The position numbers and the translations under genes were made by a program. The notes under the pieces were generated by a model. It saw only the letters and a program-made list of their open reading frames with translations, searched no databases and was not told the origin of the DNA. Positions 17,182 through 25,790 of a DNA stretch of 64,000 nt are shown piece after piece (position 1 is the first letter of the stretch; every line of letters begins with the position of its first letter). This DNA comes from Streptomyces rubiginosohelvolus (GTDB lineage: Bacteria > Actinomycetota > Actinomycetes > Streptomycetales > Streptomycetaceae), in assembly GCF_014649875.1 (NCBI RefSeq), contig NZ_BMTW01000001.1, forward strand, positions 1,054,001 to 1,118,000, read 5' to 3'.

Positions 17182-17667
17182 CTACGCGTCGGAAGCGGGA
17201 CCGTACTCCTCGTTGACCTTGATCAACTCGGTCGCGATGGCGTTGGAGACCATCACGTCGGCTTCCTCCCGGATGTCCGGGTGGTCGGCAAGGTAGGCAT
17301 CGAGCTGGTCGCGGGCTCTCCGTGCCTCGTGGTTGGCGCGGTTGGAGGCCCGATAGGTGGCGACGACGTTGTCGATCAGCTCCATGGCGCGGCCCATGGT
17401 CGCCAGGCTGGGCGGCCCGACGAAGTTGCTGAGCGGGACGCCGAAGACCTCGGCGAAGCCGATGGCCTCGTCGAGGTTGATGCGGCGCTTCCGGTTCTCG
17501 ATACGCCACACCGCGGACGGGTTCATGTCGAAGCCGGCCTCGTTCATGTGGTCGGACAGCGTCGTGGTGCTCCAGCCGCGCTTCTCCCGCTCCAGCTTGA
17601 TCCGCACGGTGGCGTTCTCTTCGCCGCTGAGGAGCACCCCCTCGGAGCCCTCTTCGTCATCCGACAT
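17182..17667 (-). CDS. XRE-family regulator of the element
   Basis: 161 residues from ATG with a very good ribosome binding site (GGAGG). The helix-turn-helix is at about residues 25-80 (GWSTTTLSDHMNEAGFDMN, then AVWRIENRKRRI). A helical C-terminal half rich in Arg/Ala follows, which could mediate dimerisation. It diverges from the DUF3631 replication-type gene, and near-perfect inverted repeats lie between them, so it probably represses the replication/transfer genes, as KorSA-type repressors do. It is clearly distinct from the CapH-like repressor. Confidence 0.8.
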   Translation of the reverse strand: MSDDEEGSEGVLLSGEENATVRIKLEREKRGWSTTTLSDHMNEAGFDMNPSAVWRIENRKRRINLDEAIGFAEVFGVPLSNFVGPPSLATMGRAMELIDNVVATYRASNRANHEARRARDQLDAYLADHPDIREEADVMVSNAIATELIKVNEEYGPASDA

Positions 17668-17739
17668 CGCCGCCTCCTCTCACTCTCCGCGTTCACCGCC
17701 ACTTCGGCGCATGCCATAACGCTAGCATCGCTTCTGCCG

Positions 17740-17767
17740 ATCGCAAAACGCTATGCGATCCGCATAG
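17740..17767. promoter_or_regulatory. Operator candidates in the divergent rep/regulator promoter
   Basis: CTATGCG-ATC-CGCATAG (17751-17767) is a perfect 7-bp inverted repeat. It overlaps ATCGCA-N8-TGCGAT (17740-17759), and an ACGCTA motif is repeated at 17719 and 17748. Position between divergent genes and symmetry fit binding by the adjacent XRE regulator. Confidence 0.6.
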
Positions 17768-17845
17768 GTAGTGGTACTGTTGAAACTCCCCAGCAGACCG
17801 CACCGGTCCACTGGCGCGCGCTTCGACCTGCCCAGAAGCACAAAA

Positions 17846-17875
17846 AGCCCCCCGGTGACCCAACACCGAGGGGCT
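17846..17875 (+). terminator. Hairpin in the leader of the DUF3631 gene
   Basis: AGCCCCCCGGTG pairs with CACCGAGGGGCT with one mismatch and a 6-nt loop, preceded by a run of A. It lies about 90 bp before the gene start, so it could attenuate or insulate the message. Confidence 0.6.
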
Positions 17876-17964
17876 CAGCGCGCAAACCTCATGCCGCCCA
17901 TCCCTGAACGACTGACCTGCAAGCCGGGATTGCCGTCCCATTGGCCTGCAAGTAGAGGAGCTAC

Positions 17965-19203
17965 ATGTCCAGTATGGACGATCCCGCCCCGAGCACGCCA
18001 TCTCTTCCGGTCGGCGCGGCCGCCTGGCCGCCCGTGGCCGTACCCGGCCGCCCCCGTCCCGACGAGGACGGGCCCCCCTCCGAACAGCACCACCTCGCCT
18101 CCGCCTCCGAAGGCGAAGAAGTCCTCACGTCGCTGCGGGAGCAGATCCTGCGGTACGTGGTGATGCCGAGCGAGGAGGCATCAGTGGCGGTGACTTTGTG
18201 GGTTGCGGCGACGCACCTGCAGACGGCATGGCAGCACGCGCCGCGTTTGGCGGTGGTGGGGCCTGCAAAGCGGTGCGGTAAGTCACGGCTCCTGGACGTG
18301 ATCACCGAGAGCGTCCACGATCCGCTCATCACGATCAACGCCTCGGCCGCCGCGGTGTTCCGGTCGATCACCGACACCCCGCCCACCCTGCTGGTCGACG
18401 AGGCCGACACCCTCTTCGGGTCCGCGAAGGTCGCGGAGAAGAACGAGGAGATGCGCGGCCTGCTCAACGCCGGTCACCAGCGCAACCGCCCGACCCTGCG
18501 GGTCTCAGGACCCAACCACGAGGTATCGAAGTTCCCCACTTTCGCCATGGCAGCCCTCGCCGGAATCGGAGATCTGCCTGACACGATCATGGACCGCTCG
18601 GTCGTGATCCGTATGCGGCGCCGCATGCCGGGCGAGAAGGTCGCCGAATTCCGTACCTTCCGCGACACCCCGCCCCTCCACGCCCTGCGCGAGCGACTCG
18701 CCACATGGCTGAGCCCGCTCCACACCACCGCGATGGAACTGACACCCGCCATGCCGGTCGAAGACCGGGCGGCCGACACCTGGCAGCCACTGGTCTCGGT
18801 CGCCGACCTCGCCGGCGGGATGTGGCCTTCCCTCGCCCGCAATGCTTGCCGGGTCATGGCAAAGCACGAGGCCCAACAGGACCAGGACCGGAGCAGCCTG
18901 GGCATCCGCCTCCTGGCCGATGTCCGCCGCGCCTTCGCCTCCGAGGGCAACCCACCAGCGCTGCGCACCAGTCGGCTCCTGGACATCCTCAACCAGGACG
19001 CCGAGACCCCCTGGCCGGAGTACACCGCCAACGGCCTCACTCCACGGGGCCTGCAGATCCTGCTCAACGAGTACGGCATCAGCTCTGCCCCCAAGCGCTT
19101 CCACGGCAACGTCCAGGCTCGGGGCTACACCCGTCGGCACTTCGCCGACGCCTGGGCCCGCTACTGCCCCGAGCCCGCACCCGAATCCGCGACCGGGGCC
19201 TGA
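17965..19203 (+). CDS. DUF3631 P-loop ATPase (element replication-type protein)
   Basis: 412 residues. A Walker A variant GPAKRCGKSRLLD lies at about residue 98 and a Walker B LLVDEADTLFG at about 140, followed by a sensor-like region (MRGLLNAGHQR) and the DUF3631 C-terminal domain (about 215-400). Proteins of this family are encoded by many actinobacterial integrative elements and plasmids and are thought to help replication initiation as helicase/primase-like ATPases; the activity is not proven. The first 45 residues are Pro-rich and disordered. It is the first plus-strand gene of the replication/mobilization block and sits behind a likely operator. Confidence 0.8.
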   Translation: MSSMDDPAPSTPSLPVGAAAWPPVAVPGRPRPDEDGPPSEQHHLASASEGEEVLTSLREQILRYVVMPSEEASVAVTLWVAATHLQTAWQHAPRLAVVGPAKRCGKSRLLDVITESVHDPLITINASAAAVFRSITDTPPTLLVDEADTLFGSAKVAEKNEEMRGLLNAGHQRNRPTLRVSGPNHEVSKFPTFAMAALAGIGDLPDTIMDRSVVIRMRRRMPGEKVAEFRTFRDTPPLHALRERLATWLSPLHTTAMELTPAMPVEDRAADTWQPLVSVADLAGGMWPSLARNACRVMAKHEAQQDQDRSSLGIRLLADVRRAFASEGNPPALRTSRLLDILNQDAETPWPEYTANGLTPRGLQILLNEYGISSAPKRFHGNVQARGYTRRHFADAWARYCPEPAPESATGA

Positions 19204-19264
19204 CCCTGCACGACCCGTCACGACTCGTCTCCGCGCAGGTCAAAGCGGTGACAGGTCGAGATCC

Positions 19265-19330
19265 GGTGACGAGTCGTCTCGACGTCACCGCCACACCCGC
19301 ATCTGCCCTGACCAGGCATGCGACATGTCG
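19265..19330. promoter_or_regulatory. Palindrome-rich gap before the DUF2637 gene
   Basis: Contains GGTGACG-N11-CGTCACC (19265-19289) and the perfect 10-bp palindrome CGACATGTCG (19321-19330), within a gap of about 180 bp. Related ACTCGTC/GAGTCGTC words repeat nearby. Could be a regulator-binding or replication-related site; nothing more specific is visible. Confidence 0.35.
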
Positions 19331-19385
19331 TGACGGGTCCTCGCGCCCCTGGGCCGAACCTCGCACCTCTTGGAGCACTCCCCCC

Positions 19386-20183
19386 TTGCCTTCACCCACT
19401 CGCGCCGCAGGACCGTCGACCGGGCTGCCGCCCTTGGCACCTGCCATCCGCACCGGTGTCGCGCTGCTGGCCGTGGCCGCCTTCGCGCTTTCCTACGACG
19501 CCCTGCGTCAGATGGCCGCCGCCAGCCACATCCATCCCGCGCTCACCTACGCCTTCCCACTCGTCATCGACGGGTTCATCGCCATCGGGATCGGCTCCCT
19601 GCTCGTCCTACGGACCGCGCCCTTGTCCGCCCGCCTCTACGTCTCGGCACTGGTCGGCATCGCCACCGCCACCAGCATCTGGGCCAACGTCCTGCACGCC
19701 ATCCGCCTCAACCAGCAGAACCGGCGCAGCGCACTCGCTCTCGACGACCTCACCGTCGGGGCCATCTCAGCCATCGCCCCGCTCGCCCTGGCCGGAGCCG
19801 TCCACCTCTACCTCCTCGTCCAACGCCGACCCACGCGAACGGAGCCCCACCCCGAACCGCACAACGACGGAGCCACCTCTCCCGAAGACGGGGTGACCCC
19901 CACACCGGCCCCGGTGCCCGACGCCGATGTGGCCAAGGCCCCTGCGGTGTCCGTGTCTCAGCACACCAAGCCACGTGGCAAACGTCGCGGCCGACCGAGC
20001 GCCACCTTCGAGCAGGCAGTGGAGATCGGACGTACGGCCCCCACGGGACGTGGCGGCCAAATCTCTCGCCGCCACATCGAGGCGGCCGTCCACGCCAAGG
20101 GACTCGGCATCGGGCGGTCCCGCCTGGACGAGGTCAAGAACCTCCTCCAGGCCGAGCTCGACCAAGCCCGAACCACGGCGTAG
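19386..20183 (+). CDS. DUF2637 membrane protein
   Basis: About 265 residues from a TTG at 19386 with GGAG ten bases upstream; an upstream GTG at 19266 is possible, so the start is tentative. Four hydrophobic helices in the first 140 residues (IRTGVALLAVAAFALSYDAL; ALTYAFPLVIDGFIAIGIG; ARLYVSALVGIATATSIWA; AISAIAPLALAGAVHLYLL) match DUF2637, a family common on actinobacterial plasmids and integrative elements. The C-terminal cytosolic part ends in a DNA-binding-like segment (GRTAPTGRGGQISRRHIEAA) reminiscent of helix-turn-helix spread or regulation proteins. Role in transfer or spread is inferred only from context. Confidence 0.75.
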   Translation: MPSPTRAAGPSTGLPPLAPAIRTGVALLAVAAFALSYDALRQMAAASHIHPALTYAFPLVIDGFIAIGIGSLLVLRTAPLSARLYVSALVGIATATSIWANVLHAIRLNQQNRRSALALDDLTVGAISAIAPLALAGAVHLYLLVQRRPTRTEPHPEPHNDGATSPEDGVTPTPAPVPDADVAKAPAVSVSQHTKPRGKRRGRPSATFEQAVEIGRTAPTGRGGQISRRHIEAAVHAKGLGIGRSRLDEVKNLLQAELDQARTTA

Positions 20184-20203
20184 GCCCGCGCCCTCCCGCC
20201 AAC

Positions 20204-20232
20204 TGCTCGCCTCGGAATCGCCGGGGCGAGCA
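20204..20232 (+). other. Possible oriT inverted repeat
   Basis: TGCTCGCC and GGCGAGCA form an 8-bp inverted repeat with a 13-nt loop, in the short gap just upstream of mobC and the relaxase gene. Transfer origins of MOB systems often lie here. Not diagnostic. Confidence 0.3.
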
Positions 20233-20265
20233 CGGCTTCCCCTTCGTACGGTCAGAGAGCCCCTC

Positions 20266-20922
20266 ATGCACGAACAGTCCGCACACCCCCTCCCCCACTC
20301 CTCTCGTCACCTGACCTCCACCCCAGCCCCAGGCGGAGCAAGGTATGGCGTTGGACCGTCCAAGGGCCGGTTCAACGCAGGTTCCTCCGCCCCGGGGGTG
20401 GCGGAGGGTCTCGGGCACCAGGGGGCGCCCGAGCAGGATCAGCCCATCGACATCTCCAGCGCTGCCGTGCCGCAACCGCGTGCCTCCGAAGCTGCCGCGC
20501 TCCACCGCGTCGCCCGCCGCCGCGACCACAACGAGACCCAGCGCACCGCGCGCGTCGATGTCCGCTACAGCACCGAAGAGAAGGCGGACATCGTCGCCAA
20601 GGCCCGCTCGCTGAACATCGCCGCCGCCCACTACGTCGGTGCCGTCGTCATGGCCCACCTCGACGGGGACCTCGCCTTGCCCGGTCAGCGCACCCCGCTC
20701 GACGACTACGTCGATGAACTCACCACGCTCCGTGGCGAGGTCGCCAAGATCGGCCGCAACATCAACCAGATCGCCAGGAAGCTCAACTCCGGCGACCTCC
20801 CTCACTCCGGCGACACCGCCACCCTGGCCCAGGCCGAACGCACCCTCGCCGCGGTCGGCACTGCCGTCCGCCACATTGCGGAGGCCACCAACCAAGCCGT
20901 CGCCACAAGGAGCCACCGATGA
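20266..20922 (+). CDS. MobC-like relaxosome protein
   Basis: 218 residues from ATG at 20266. The first 80 residues are low-complexity. A ribbon-helix-helix-like start (RTARVDVRYSTEEKADIVAKA) and the MobC signature KIGRNINQIARKLNSG identify it as an accessory DNA-binding protein that opens or bends oriT for the relaxase. The stop overlaps the relaxase start (ATGA), so the two are translationally coupled. The long N-terminal tail is unusual; a shorter product beginning near the conserved part is possible. Confidence 0.85.
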   Translation: MHEQSAHPLPHSSRHLTSTPAPGGARYGVGPSKGRFNAGSSAPGVAEGLGHQGAPEQDQPIDISSAAVPQPRASEAAALHRVARRRDHNETQRTARVDVRYSTEEKADIVAKARSLNIAAAHYVGAVVMAHLDGDLALPGQRTPLDDYVDELTTLRGEVAKIGRNINQIARKLNSGDLPHSGDTATLAQAERTLAAVGTAVRHIAEATNQAVATRSHR

Positions 20923-22622
20923 TCGCCAAGATCAGCAGCGGCAAGAGCACGGCCGGTCTCATTCGCTACCTCTACGGACCAGGCCGCGCCAACGAACACA
21001 CCGATCCCCACCTCGTCGCCTCCTGGGACGGCTACGCCCCCGACCCAGGCCGCGCCGACGAAAGCACGGCGGCCAGGAAGGAGCTCGTCGACGACCTCGA
21101 CCTGCGCGTCAAGCAAGCTGATCGACTGGACCGCGCCCCGAAGCAGCACGTGTGGCACTGCTCTCTCCGCGCGGCACCCGGTGACCGCATCCTCGAAGAC
21201 GGCGAGTGGGCGGACATCGCCCGTCGCGTCGTCGCGGCCACCGGCATCGCGCCGGCGGACGACCCGGACGGCTGCCGCTGGATCGCCGTACGCCACGCCC
21301 CCGATCACATCCACATCGCCGCCACAAAGGTCCGAGGTGACCTCCGCTCAGCACGTCACTGGAACGACTACCTCACCGCTGACCGCGAACTCGCAGCCAT
21401 TGAGAAGGAATACGGGCTGCAACGGGTCATCCGCGGTGACCGCACCGCCGCCAAACGGCCCCACCGCGCCGAACAGGAGAAGGCTCTGCGGAACGGCCAG
21501 GCCAAGGCTGCCCGCGAACGCCTGCGCACCGTGGTCCGCACAGCGGCGGCTGCCGCCACAGATACCGAGGAGTTCCTCGGTCTGCTCACCCACTCCAAGG
21601 GGGTTCTCATCGAGGTCCTGTACTTCCCCTCGGGAGAACCACGCGGCTACAAGGTCGCTCTGGAGAACGACCGGAACGCCAAAGCAGAACCGGTGTGGTT
21701 CTCCGGCTCCACGCTGGCGCCGGATCTCTCCCTCCCGAAGATCCAGAGCCGTCTCGCCGCAGCAGAGGTTCCAGTGTCCGCCGACGAGGAGCGGCTCAGG
21801 CCGCACCCATGGCATCAAGCCACCGCAGCCACCGAGCGCATCCCCCACCACCTCGACCAGCCGGACGCCGGAGCCGCCCAGGCCCACCTGGCCGCCTTCG
21901 GCGAAGCGCTCGACGCCGTAGCTCTCACCGCACCGCCGGACATTCGTACCGAACTCCGCTCAGCAGCCTCAGCTTTCGAGCGGGCGACCCGTTCGCGCGT
22001 CCGCGCCGAGCACCACCACGCTCGTGCTCTACGCGGCGCGGTCAAGGCGATGCTTCGCGAGCCGGCGCCGAAAGACGGAGCCGCCTTGGCGATGTTCCTC
22101 GACGCTGCGCTCCTCGCCGTCATCGCCGCCGCACGCTGGCACGACCGACGAGAGCACGAGCAACAGGTGGCCGCAGCCCACAAGAGCCTGCTCCACCTCC
22201 AGGCCGCCTACGACCACACGGCAGCCACGCCCCTCCTGGTCCTCGGCCAACGCCGACCGTCCCAGAATCTTGCGGACCAATACGTCCGGCTCATCCGCCT
22301 GGCCGCCCCGGCGCACGCCGACCAGATCCTCGCCGACTCTGCCTCGCAGGCGCTCACCACCGCATTGGCCGAAGCAGAGGCAGCGGGCCACGACCCCAAA
22401 CGTCTGCTGCAGCAGACAGCAGACGAACGAGCCCTCGACGACGCACGCTCCCCGGCACGCACCCTCACCTGGCGCGTGCATCGGCTCTCGCAGAGGCCGG
22501 CTCCCAGTCGACGAGCTCTGGCGGCACAAGCTCGCAGCACCGGACTACGCCACGTGCCCTCGCCCGAACCTGCGGCGACGGCCCCACCCACCATTCCCGC
22601 GTCTCGCCCTCGGCGGAGGTGA
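20919..22622 (+). CDS. Relaxase / mobilization nuclease
   Basis: 567 residues. The N-terminal relaxase domain starts MIAKISSGKSTAGLIRYLYG. It contains the metal-binding triad region VRHAPDHIHIAATKVRG (HxHxH-like, around residue 128) and a conserved WNDYLTADRELAAIEKEYGL helix. The C-terminal 330 residues are helical and Ala/Arg-rich, without a visible helicase. It should nick the element at oriT and pilot single-stranded DNA to a recipient using another element's secretion channel. This differs from the double-stranded TraB transfer of typical actinomycete ICEs. Coupled to mobC by ATGA. Confidence 0.88.
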   Translation: MIAKISSGKSTAGLIRYLYGPGRANEHTDPHLVASWDGYAPDPGRADESTAARKELVDDLDLRVKQADRLDRAPKQHVWHCSLRAAPGDRILEDGEWADIARRVVAATGIAPADDPDGCRWIAVRHAPDHIHIAATKVRGDLRSARHWNDYLTADRELAAIEKEYGLQRVIRGDRTAAKRPHRAEQEKALRNGQAKAARERLRTVVRTAAAAATDTEEFLGLLTHSKGVLIEVLYFPSGEPRGYKVALENDRNAKAEPVWFSGSTLAPDLSLPKIQSRLAAAEVPVSADEERLRPHPWHQATAATERIPHHLDQPDAGAAQAHLAAFGEALDAVALTAPPDIRTELRSAASAFERATRSRVRAEHHHARALRGAVKAMLREPAPKDGAALAMFLDAALLAVIAAARWHDRREHEQQVAAAHKSLLHLQAAYDHTAATPLLVLGQRRPSQNLADQYVRLIRLAAPAHADQILADSASQALTTALAEAEAAGHDPKRLLQQTADERALDDARSPARTLTWRVHRLSQRPAPSRRALAAQARSTGLRHVPSPEPAATAPPTIPASRPRRR

Positions 22623-22654
22623 TCGTCCAGCGGCTACCCCTCAGCGTGACCGAA

Positions 22655-23497
22655 TCAACGGCTCTTCTCTGACCGGAGCTGGGAGAGGGTGTGCACGACC
22701 GGCAGGTCGAACTGGTCCTTGTCCTGCTCCCAGTAAGCGAGTACCCGAGCCGTGGCCTCGGCCATGTCCGGGGGCAGGTCAGCCGCGCGAAGAGTGTCGG
22801 CGACCTCTTCCATCTCGGGCGCCCAGCGCCAGGCTCGGGCTGCCACTCTCGGTAGATACTCCGGGTCGGAGAGGATCGCGGAGATCATGACCTCGGCTTC
22901 GGCTGTGAGCTGATCACCGACTCCATGGGCGTCGGCGAGCGCGTGAGCGACGCCGGCGAGGGTGCGGGCGGCCTTCTGGTAGCTGGAGAAGGCCATCTTC
23001 AGCGCGGAAGCCGAACCGACTGTGTCCCCGACGCGGCACACGTGCAGCGCAGAGTCTGTGAACAGCGACGCCACCAGCTCGACGGCAGAGTCGGCCCCTG
23101 CGAGGTAGAGCCGTGTGGCACGCCCCTCGCCTGGCGGCTGACCGAAAACAGCACCGTCGACTACTGCGGAGCCGGGGCGGATCTCGTCAGCGATGTGCCG
23201 TACGCGTTGAGGGCTGATGGCGTTGACATCGGCGTACACCCCCGCGAAGCCGTGCGCTGCCACCGCCGCCGCAACGTCCTCCGCCGCCTGTGGTGGGCAG
23301 ACCGAGAGAACGACCGCGCTTCTGGACAGCGCCTCCGCGAGCGAGTCGTACGCCGTGGCACCGGCTTCCCTCCCGCGTAGCCAGGTGTTCTCACTGCGGC
23401 CCTTGGTCACCGACAGCGCCTCATGGCCGCCGGCCACGAGCTCGGCGGTGATCGCCGCGCCCATGGTTCCAGGGTGGAGGACGGTCACGGTGATCAC
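22655..23497 (-). CDS. NAD(P)-dependent oxidoreductase (hydroxyacid dehydrogenase-like)
   Basis: 280 residues from GTG at 23497 with GGAGG five bases upstream. The Rossmann fold begins VTVLHPGTMGAAITAELVAGGH (glycine motif HPGTMG). The second half is the all-helical 6-phosphogluconate dehydrogenase-like domain, with a conserved lysine in GSASALKMAFSSYQKAARTL. The pattern fits the DUF1932-containing subgroup. Substrate unknown; possibly a small beta-hydroxyacid or imine. It is transcribed opposite to the mobilization genes and diverges from the following regulator, so it is probably independent cargo. Confidence 0.85.
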   Translation of the reverse strand: MITVTVLHPGTMGAAITAELVAGGHEALSVTKGRSENTWLRGREAGATAYDSLAEALSRSAVVLSVCPPQAAEDVAAAVAAHGFAGVYADVNAISPQRVRHIADEIRPGSAVVDGAVFGQPPGEGRATRLYLAGADSAVELVASLFTDSALHVCRVGDTVGSASALKMAFSSYQKAARTLAGVAHALADAHGVGDQLTAEAEVMISAILSDPEYLPRVAARAWRWAPEMEEVADTLRAADLPPDMAEATARVLAYWEQDKDQFDLPVVHTLSQLRSEKSR

Positions 23498-23797
23498 TGG
23501 CTGCCTCCGGCGTTGCGCGACGTGGAATGTTCCTCATCCCCATGATCCGCTGTCGTTCGGCACCGGCGGCTTCGGAATCAATGCCTGATGGCCGTCTGGG
23601 TACTGATGGCGGACAGAAGTGCCTCCGGTCTCGGACTCGCCGTTCAGGACGGGACAGCGGTACATGGGCCGCGGCCCCGACGGTCCTTGCAGCTCGTCTC
23701 ACGCTGAAGCCGCGTCATGGGTACCGTGCAGGAGACGAACTCTGTACGGACAGAACGGCGGTCGCGCCGGATCGTCCGGCGGCCGGGAGGTGTCCTG
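23498..23797. other. Intergenic region between divergent cargo genes
   Basis: About 300 bp separating the oxidoreductase and the XRE regulator. It should hold two divergent promoters, but I see no convincing -35/-10 pair, palindrome, RNA gene or small coding sequence. It includes the ribosome binding site GGGAGG of the next gene. Confidence 0.5.
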
Positions 23798-25027
23798 ATG
23801 CTGGAGGAAGCCGAGGAGATCGGCAAGCGCGCTCGCAGGGCGAGGCTGCGACTGGGCATGCCGCAGGCCGACCTGGCAACAGCCCTGGGGAAGTCGCAGG
23901 GCTGGGTGTCGAAGATGGAGCGTGGCCTGATCGAGCTGGACCGGGTCGGCCTGCTCAACCAAGTGGCCGCAGAGCTGCACGTCCATCCGAACGACCTGAT
24001 CGGACGCCCGTACAGCAGCTCCCCCGACGACAGCCAGTGGCAGATCGCCGCCTCGTCGATTTTGCGCGAGCTGCGCCGCTACGACCTCGTTCCCGTCTTC
24101 GACGGGGATCCCCGACCGGCGTCACAGCTATGGCGTGAGGTGACCCGGCTGCACCGCCTGCGGGACACCGCCTCCAACGTCGCGATTCTCCGAGTTCTCC
24201 CGGACCTGTTCCGGGAAGCGCGCGCCCTGGCGGAGGACTCGGACGGGCACGAGCGGGAAGAGGCGTATGCCATTTACGCCGTGTGCTGCAAGTTCGCGCA
24301 CACCGCCGCGCACGCCCTCGGACACCCCGAGCTGGTGGCCATGGCGTGCGAACGGGCCGCGTGGTCAGCCAGGTTGTCGGGAGATCCGGTGCTGCCTGCC
24401 GTCGCCGACTGGATGCGCGTCTGGGACATGTGGGCGACGGCTGACTGGGCCGACGCTCTGACCCTCTCGGACAAGGCGATCGCCTCGGTGCAACAGCCGT
24501 ACGAGCACGGTGATCCGCTGGCCGTACGGGCTTGGGGCACGCTGCAGCTTCGAGCAGCCATCTCCGCCGCTCGGGCCAACCGCCCAGCGGAAGCGGAGGA
24601 CCGGATCGGACACGCGAAGGACGCGGCGGAACGCATGGACGCGTACGTCGGCGCACCGGTGTACGACCGGCATTCGCTGACGTTCTCCGCCGGGAACGTG
24701 CAGATCCACGCGATCAGCGTGGCTCTGGAAATGGGCAAGCAGGGCAAAGCTCTGGAGATAAACCGCCGCACCAGCCCGAGCCTGGTCGGGGCACTGCCCA
24801 ACTCACGTCAGGGCCACCACCACATGGACGTGGCGCGGGCCTGGCTGTGGGACGGAAACCGGGCAAAGGCCCTCACCGAGCTGGAGACGGCTGAGCGGAT
24901 CGCGCCGCAGCTCGTGCGGAACCATCCCATCGCCCGTTCAACGCTTCGCAGCATCGTCTACGCGGAACGAGCAGCCACGAGGGAGAAGCTGCGGCACATG
25001 TCCGACCGCTTTCACCTGGACGGATAG
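23798..25027 (+). CDS. XRE regulator with helical repeat (TPR-like) sensor domain
   Basis: 409 residues from ATG at 23798 (RBS GGGAGG, 7 nt). The helix-turn-helix is at about residues 3-58 (IGKRARRARLRLGMPQADL, then GKSQGWVSKMERGL). The rest is helical repeats with paired-helix periodicity (TPR/bacterial-transcriptional-activator-like), as in Streptomyces pleiotropic regulators that sense a peptide or small ligand. The following genes run in the same direction and are likely its targets or partners. Similar regulator-plus-small-protein pairs are frequent in streptomycetes. Confidence 0.8.
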   Translation: MLEEAEEIGKRARRARLRLGMPQADLATALGKSQGWVSKMERGLIELDRVGLLNQVAAELHVHPNDLIGRPYSSSPDDSQWQIAASSILRELRRYDLVPVFDGDPRPASQLWREVTRLHRLRDTASNVAILRVLPDLFREARALAEDSDGHEREEAYAIYAVCCKFAHTAAHALGHPELVAMACERAAWSARLSGDPVLPAVADWMRVWDMWATADWADALTLSDKAIASVQQPYEHGDPLAVRAWGTLQLRAAISAARANRPAEAEDRIGHAKDAAERMDAYVGAPVYDRHSLTFSAGNVQIHAISVALEMGKQGKALEINRRTSPSLVGALPNSRQGHHHMDVARAWLWDGNRAKALTELETAERIAPQLVRNHPIARSTLRSIVYAERAATREKLRHMSDRFHLDG

Positions 25028-25082
25028 GGGTCGTATTCCTCCGGCTCATATTCGAGGCTCGTCCTGTCCCTAACTTCGGGGC

Positions 25083-25529
25083 ATGACGCGACGACGTTCT
25101 TCTCATCTTCCCTCGCAGGGAACCGAGTTAGGTACGGCGGCACCTTTCCGCCCATTGCTCGGCGACCTCGCCACGGACAGCGCTCGCGATGGCCGTGTGG
25201 GTGTCGTAGTCGCTCTCCCTGGTGAGGGCTCTGCGACGACGTACCACCTGCGTCCGCCTGGGGGCGGGGCCCCCTGGTCCGCGCCCGCCGACGGAACGAC
25301 GCTCCGTCCCGTGCCGGTGAGGGCCACCCACGCCACGCTCTCGGCCGGACGGGACGCGGTCTACGACGCGCGGGCCAGGCAGGGATCGGTTCCCATCGAG
25401 TTCCACTTGGATGACGGATCGACCCTCGATGGCGCGCTCATCCTCACCTCTGTCGAGCTGGAGTGGCTGCACCAGCAGACCAGCCGCCTCGTCGACGCAC
25501 ACGGACGGACCCTCGGCGGCACCCCGTGA
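25083..25529 (+). CDS. Hypothetical protein
   Basis: 148 residues, soluble, mixed alpha/beta, not recognised. Visible features are a basic N-terminus (MTRRRSSHLPS), a VGVVVALPGEGSATTYHLRPPGGG segment seen in parts as VGVVVALPG, and a second beta-rich part (SVPIEFHLDDGSTLDGALIL) ending ELEWLHQQTSRLV. Its stop overlaps the start of the next small membrane-protein gene (GTGA). It follows the XRE/TPR-like regulator and is probably part of its operon. No strong ribosome binding site is seen. Confidence 0.6.
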   Translation: MTRRRSSHLPSQGTELGTAAPFRPLLGDLATDSARDGRVGVVVALPGEGSATTYHLRPPGGGAPWSAPADGTTLRPVPVRATHATLSAGRDAVYDARARQGSVPIEFHLDDGSTLDGALILTSVELEWLHQQTSRLVDAHGRTLGGTP

Positions 25530-25735
25530 CCGGGCCTCGGCGACGCCACGCCCGAAAAGCCGCGCCGCGCTCCGTACGCCCCGAAGGCGGAGGCATCGCG
25601 CTCACGCTTCTGGCGGTCGTCGGCCTGGTGGGACCGGCCTGGGCACTGCGTGAGCAGGCCGTCCCGCTCCTCAACGGCCTCGGTCACCAGCCCGCCGCCG
25701 TCTCAACGGACGCGAGCCCGCCCTCCGACCGCTGA
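25526..25735 (+). CDS. Small single-pass membrane protein
   Basis: 69 residues from GTG at 25526, overlapping the previous stop by 4 bp. A basic N-terminus (GPRRRHARKAAPRSVRPEGG) precedes one transmembrane helix (GIALTLLAVVGLVGPAWAL) and a short polar tail. Coupled translation supports it as a real gene. No function can be assigned. Confidence 0.55.
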   Translation: MTGPRRRHARKAAPRSVRPEGGGIALTLLAVVGLVGPAWALREQAVPLLNGLGHQPAAVSTDASPPSDR

Positions 25736-25790
25736 CTCCGCTCCGCTGCCCGGGTCGTTCATCCCACCTTCCCGGCCAACTGAGCCTGCC

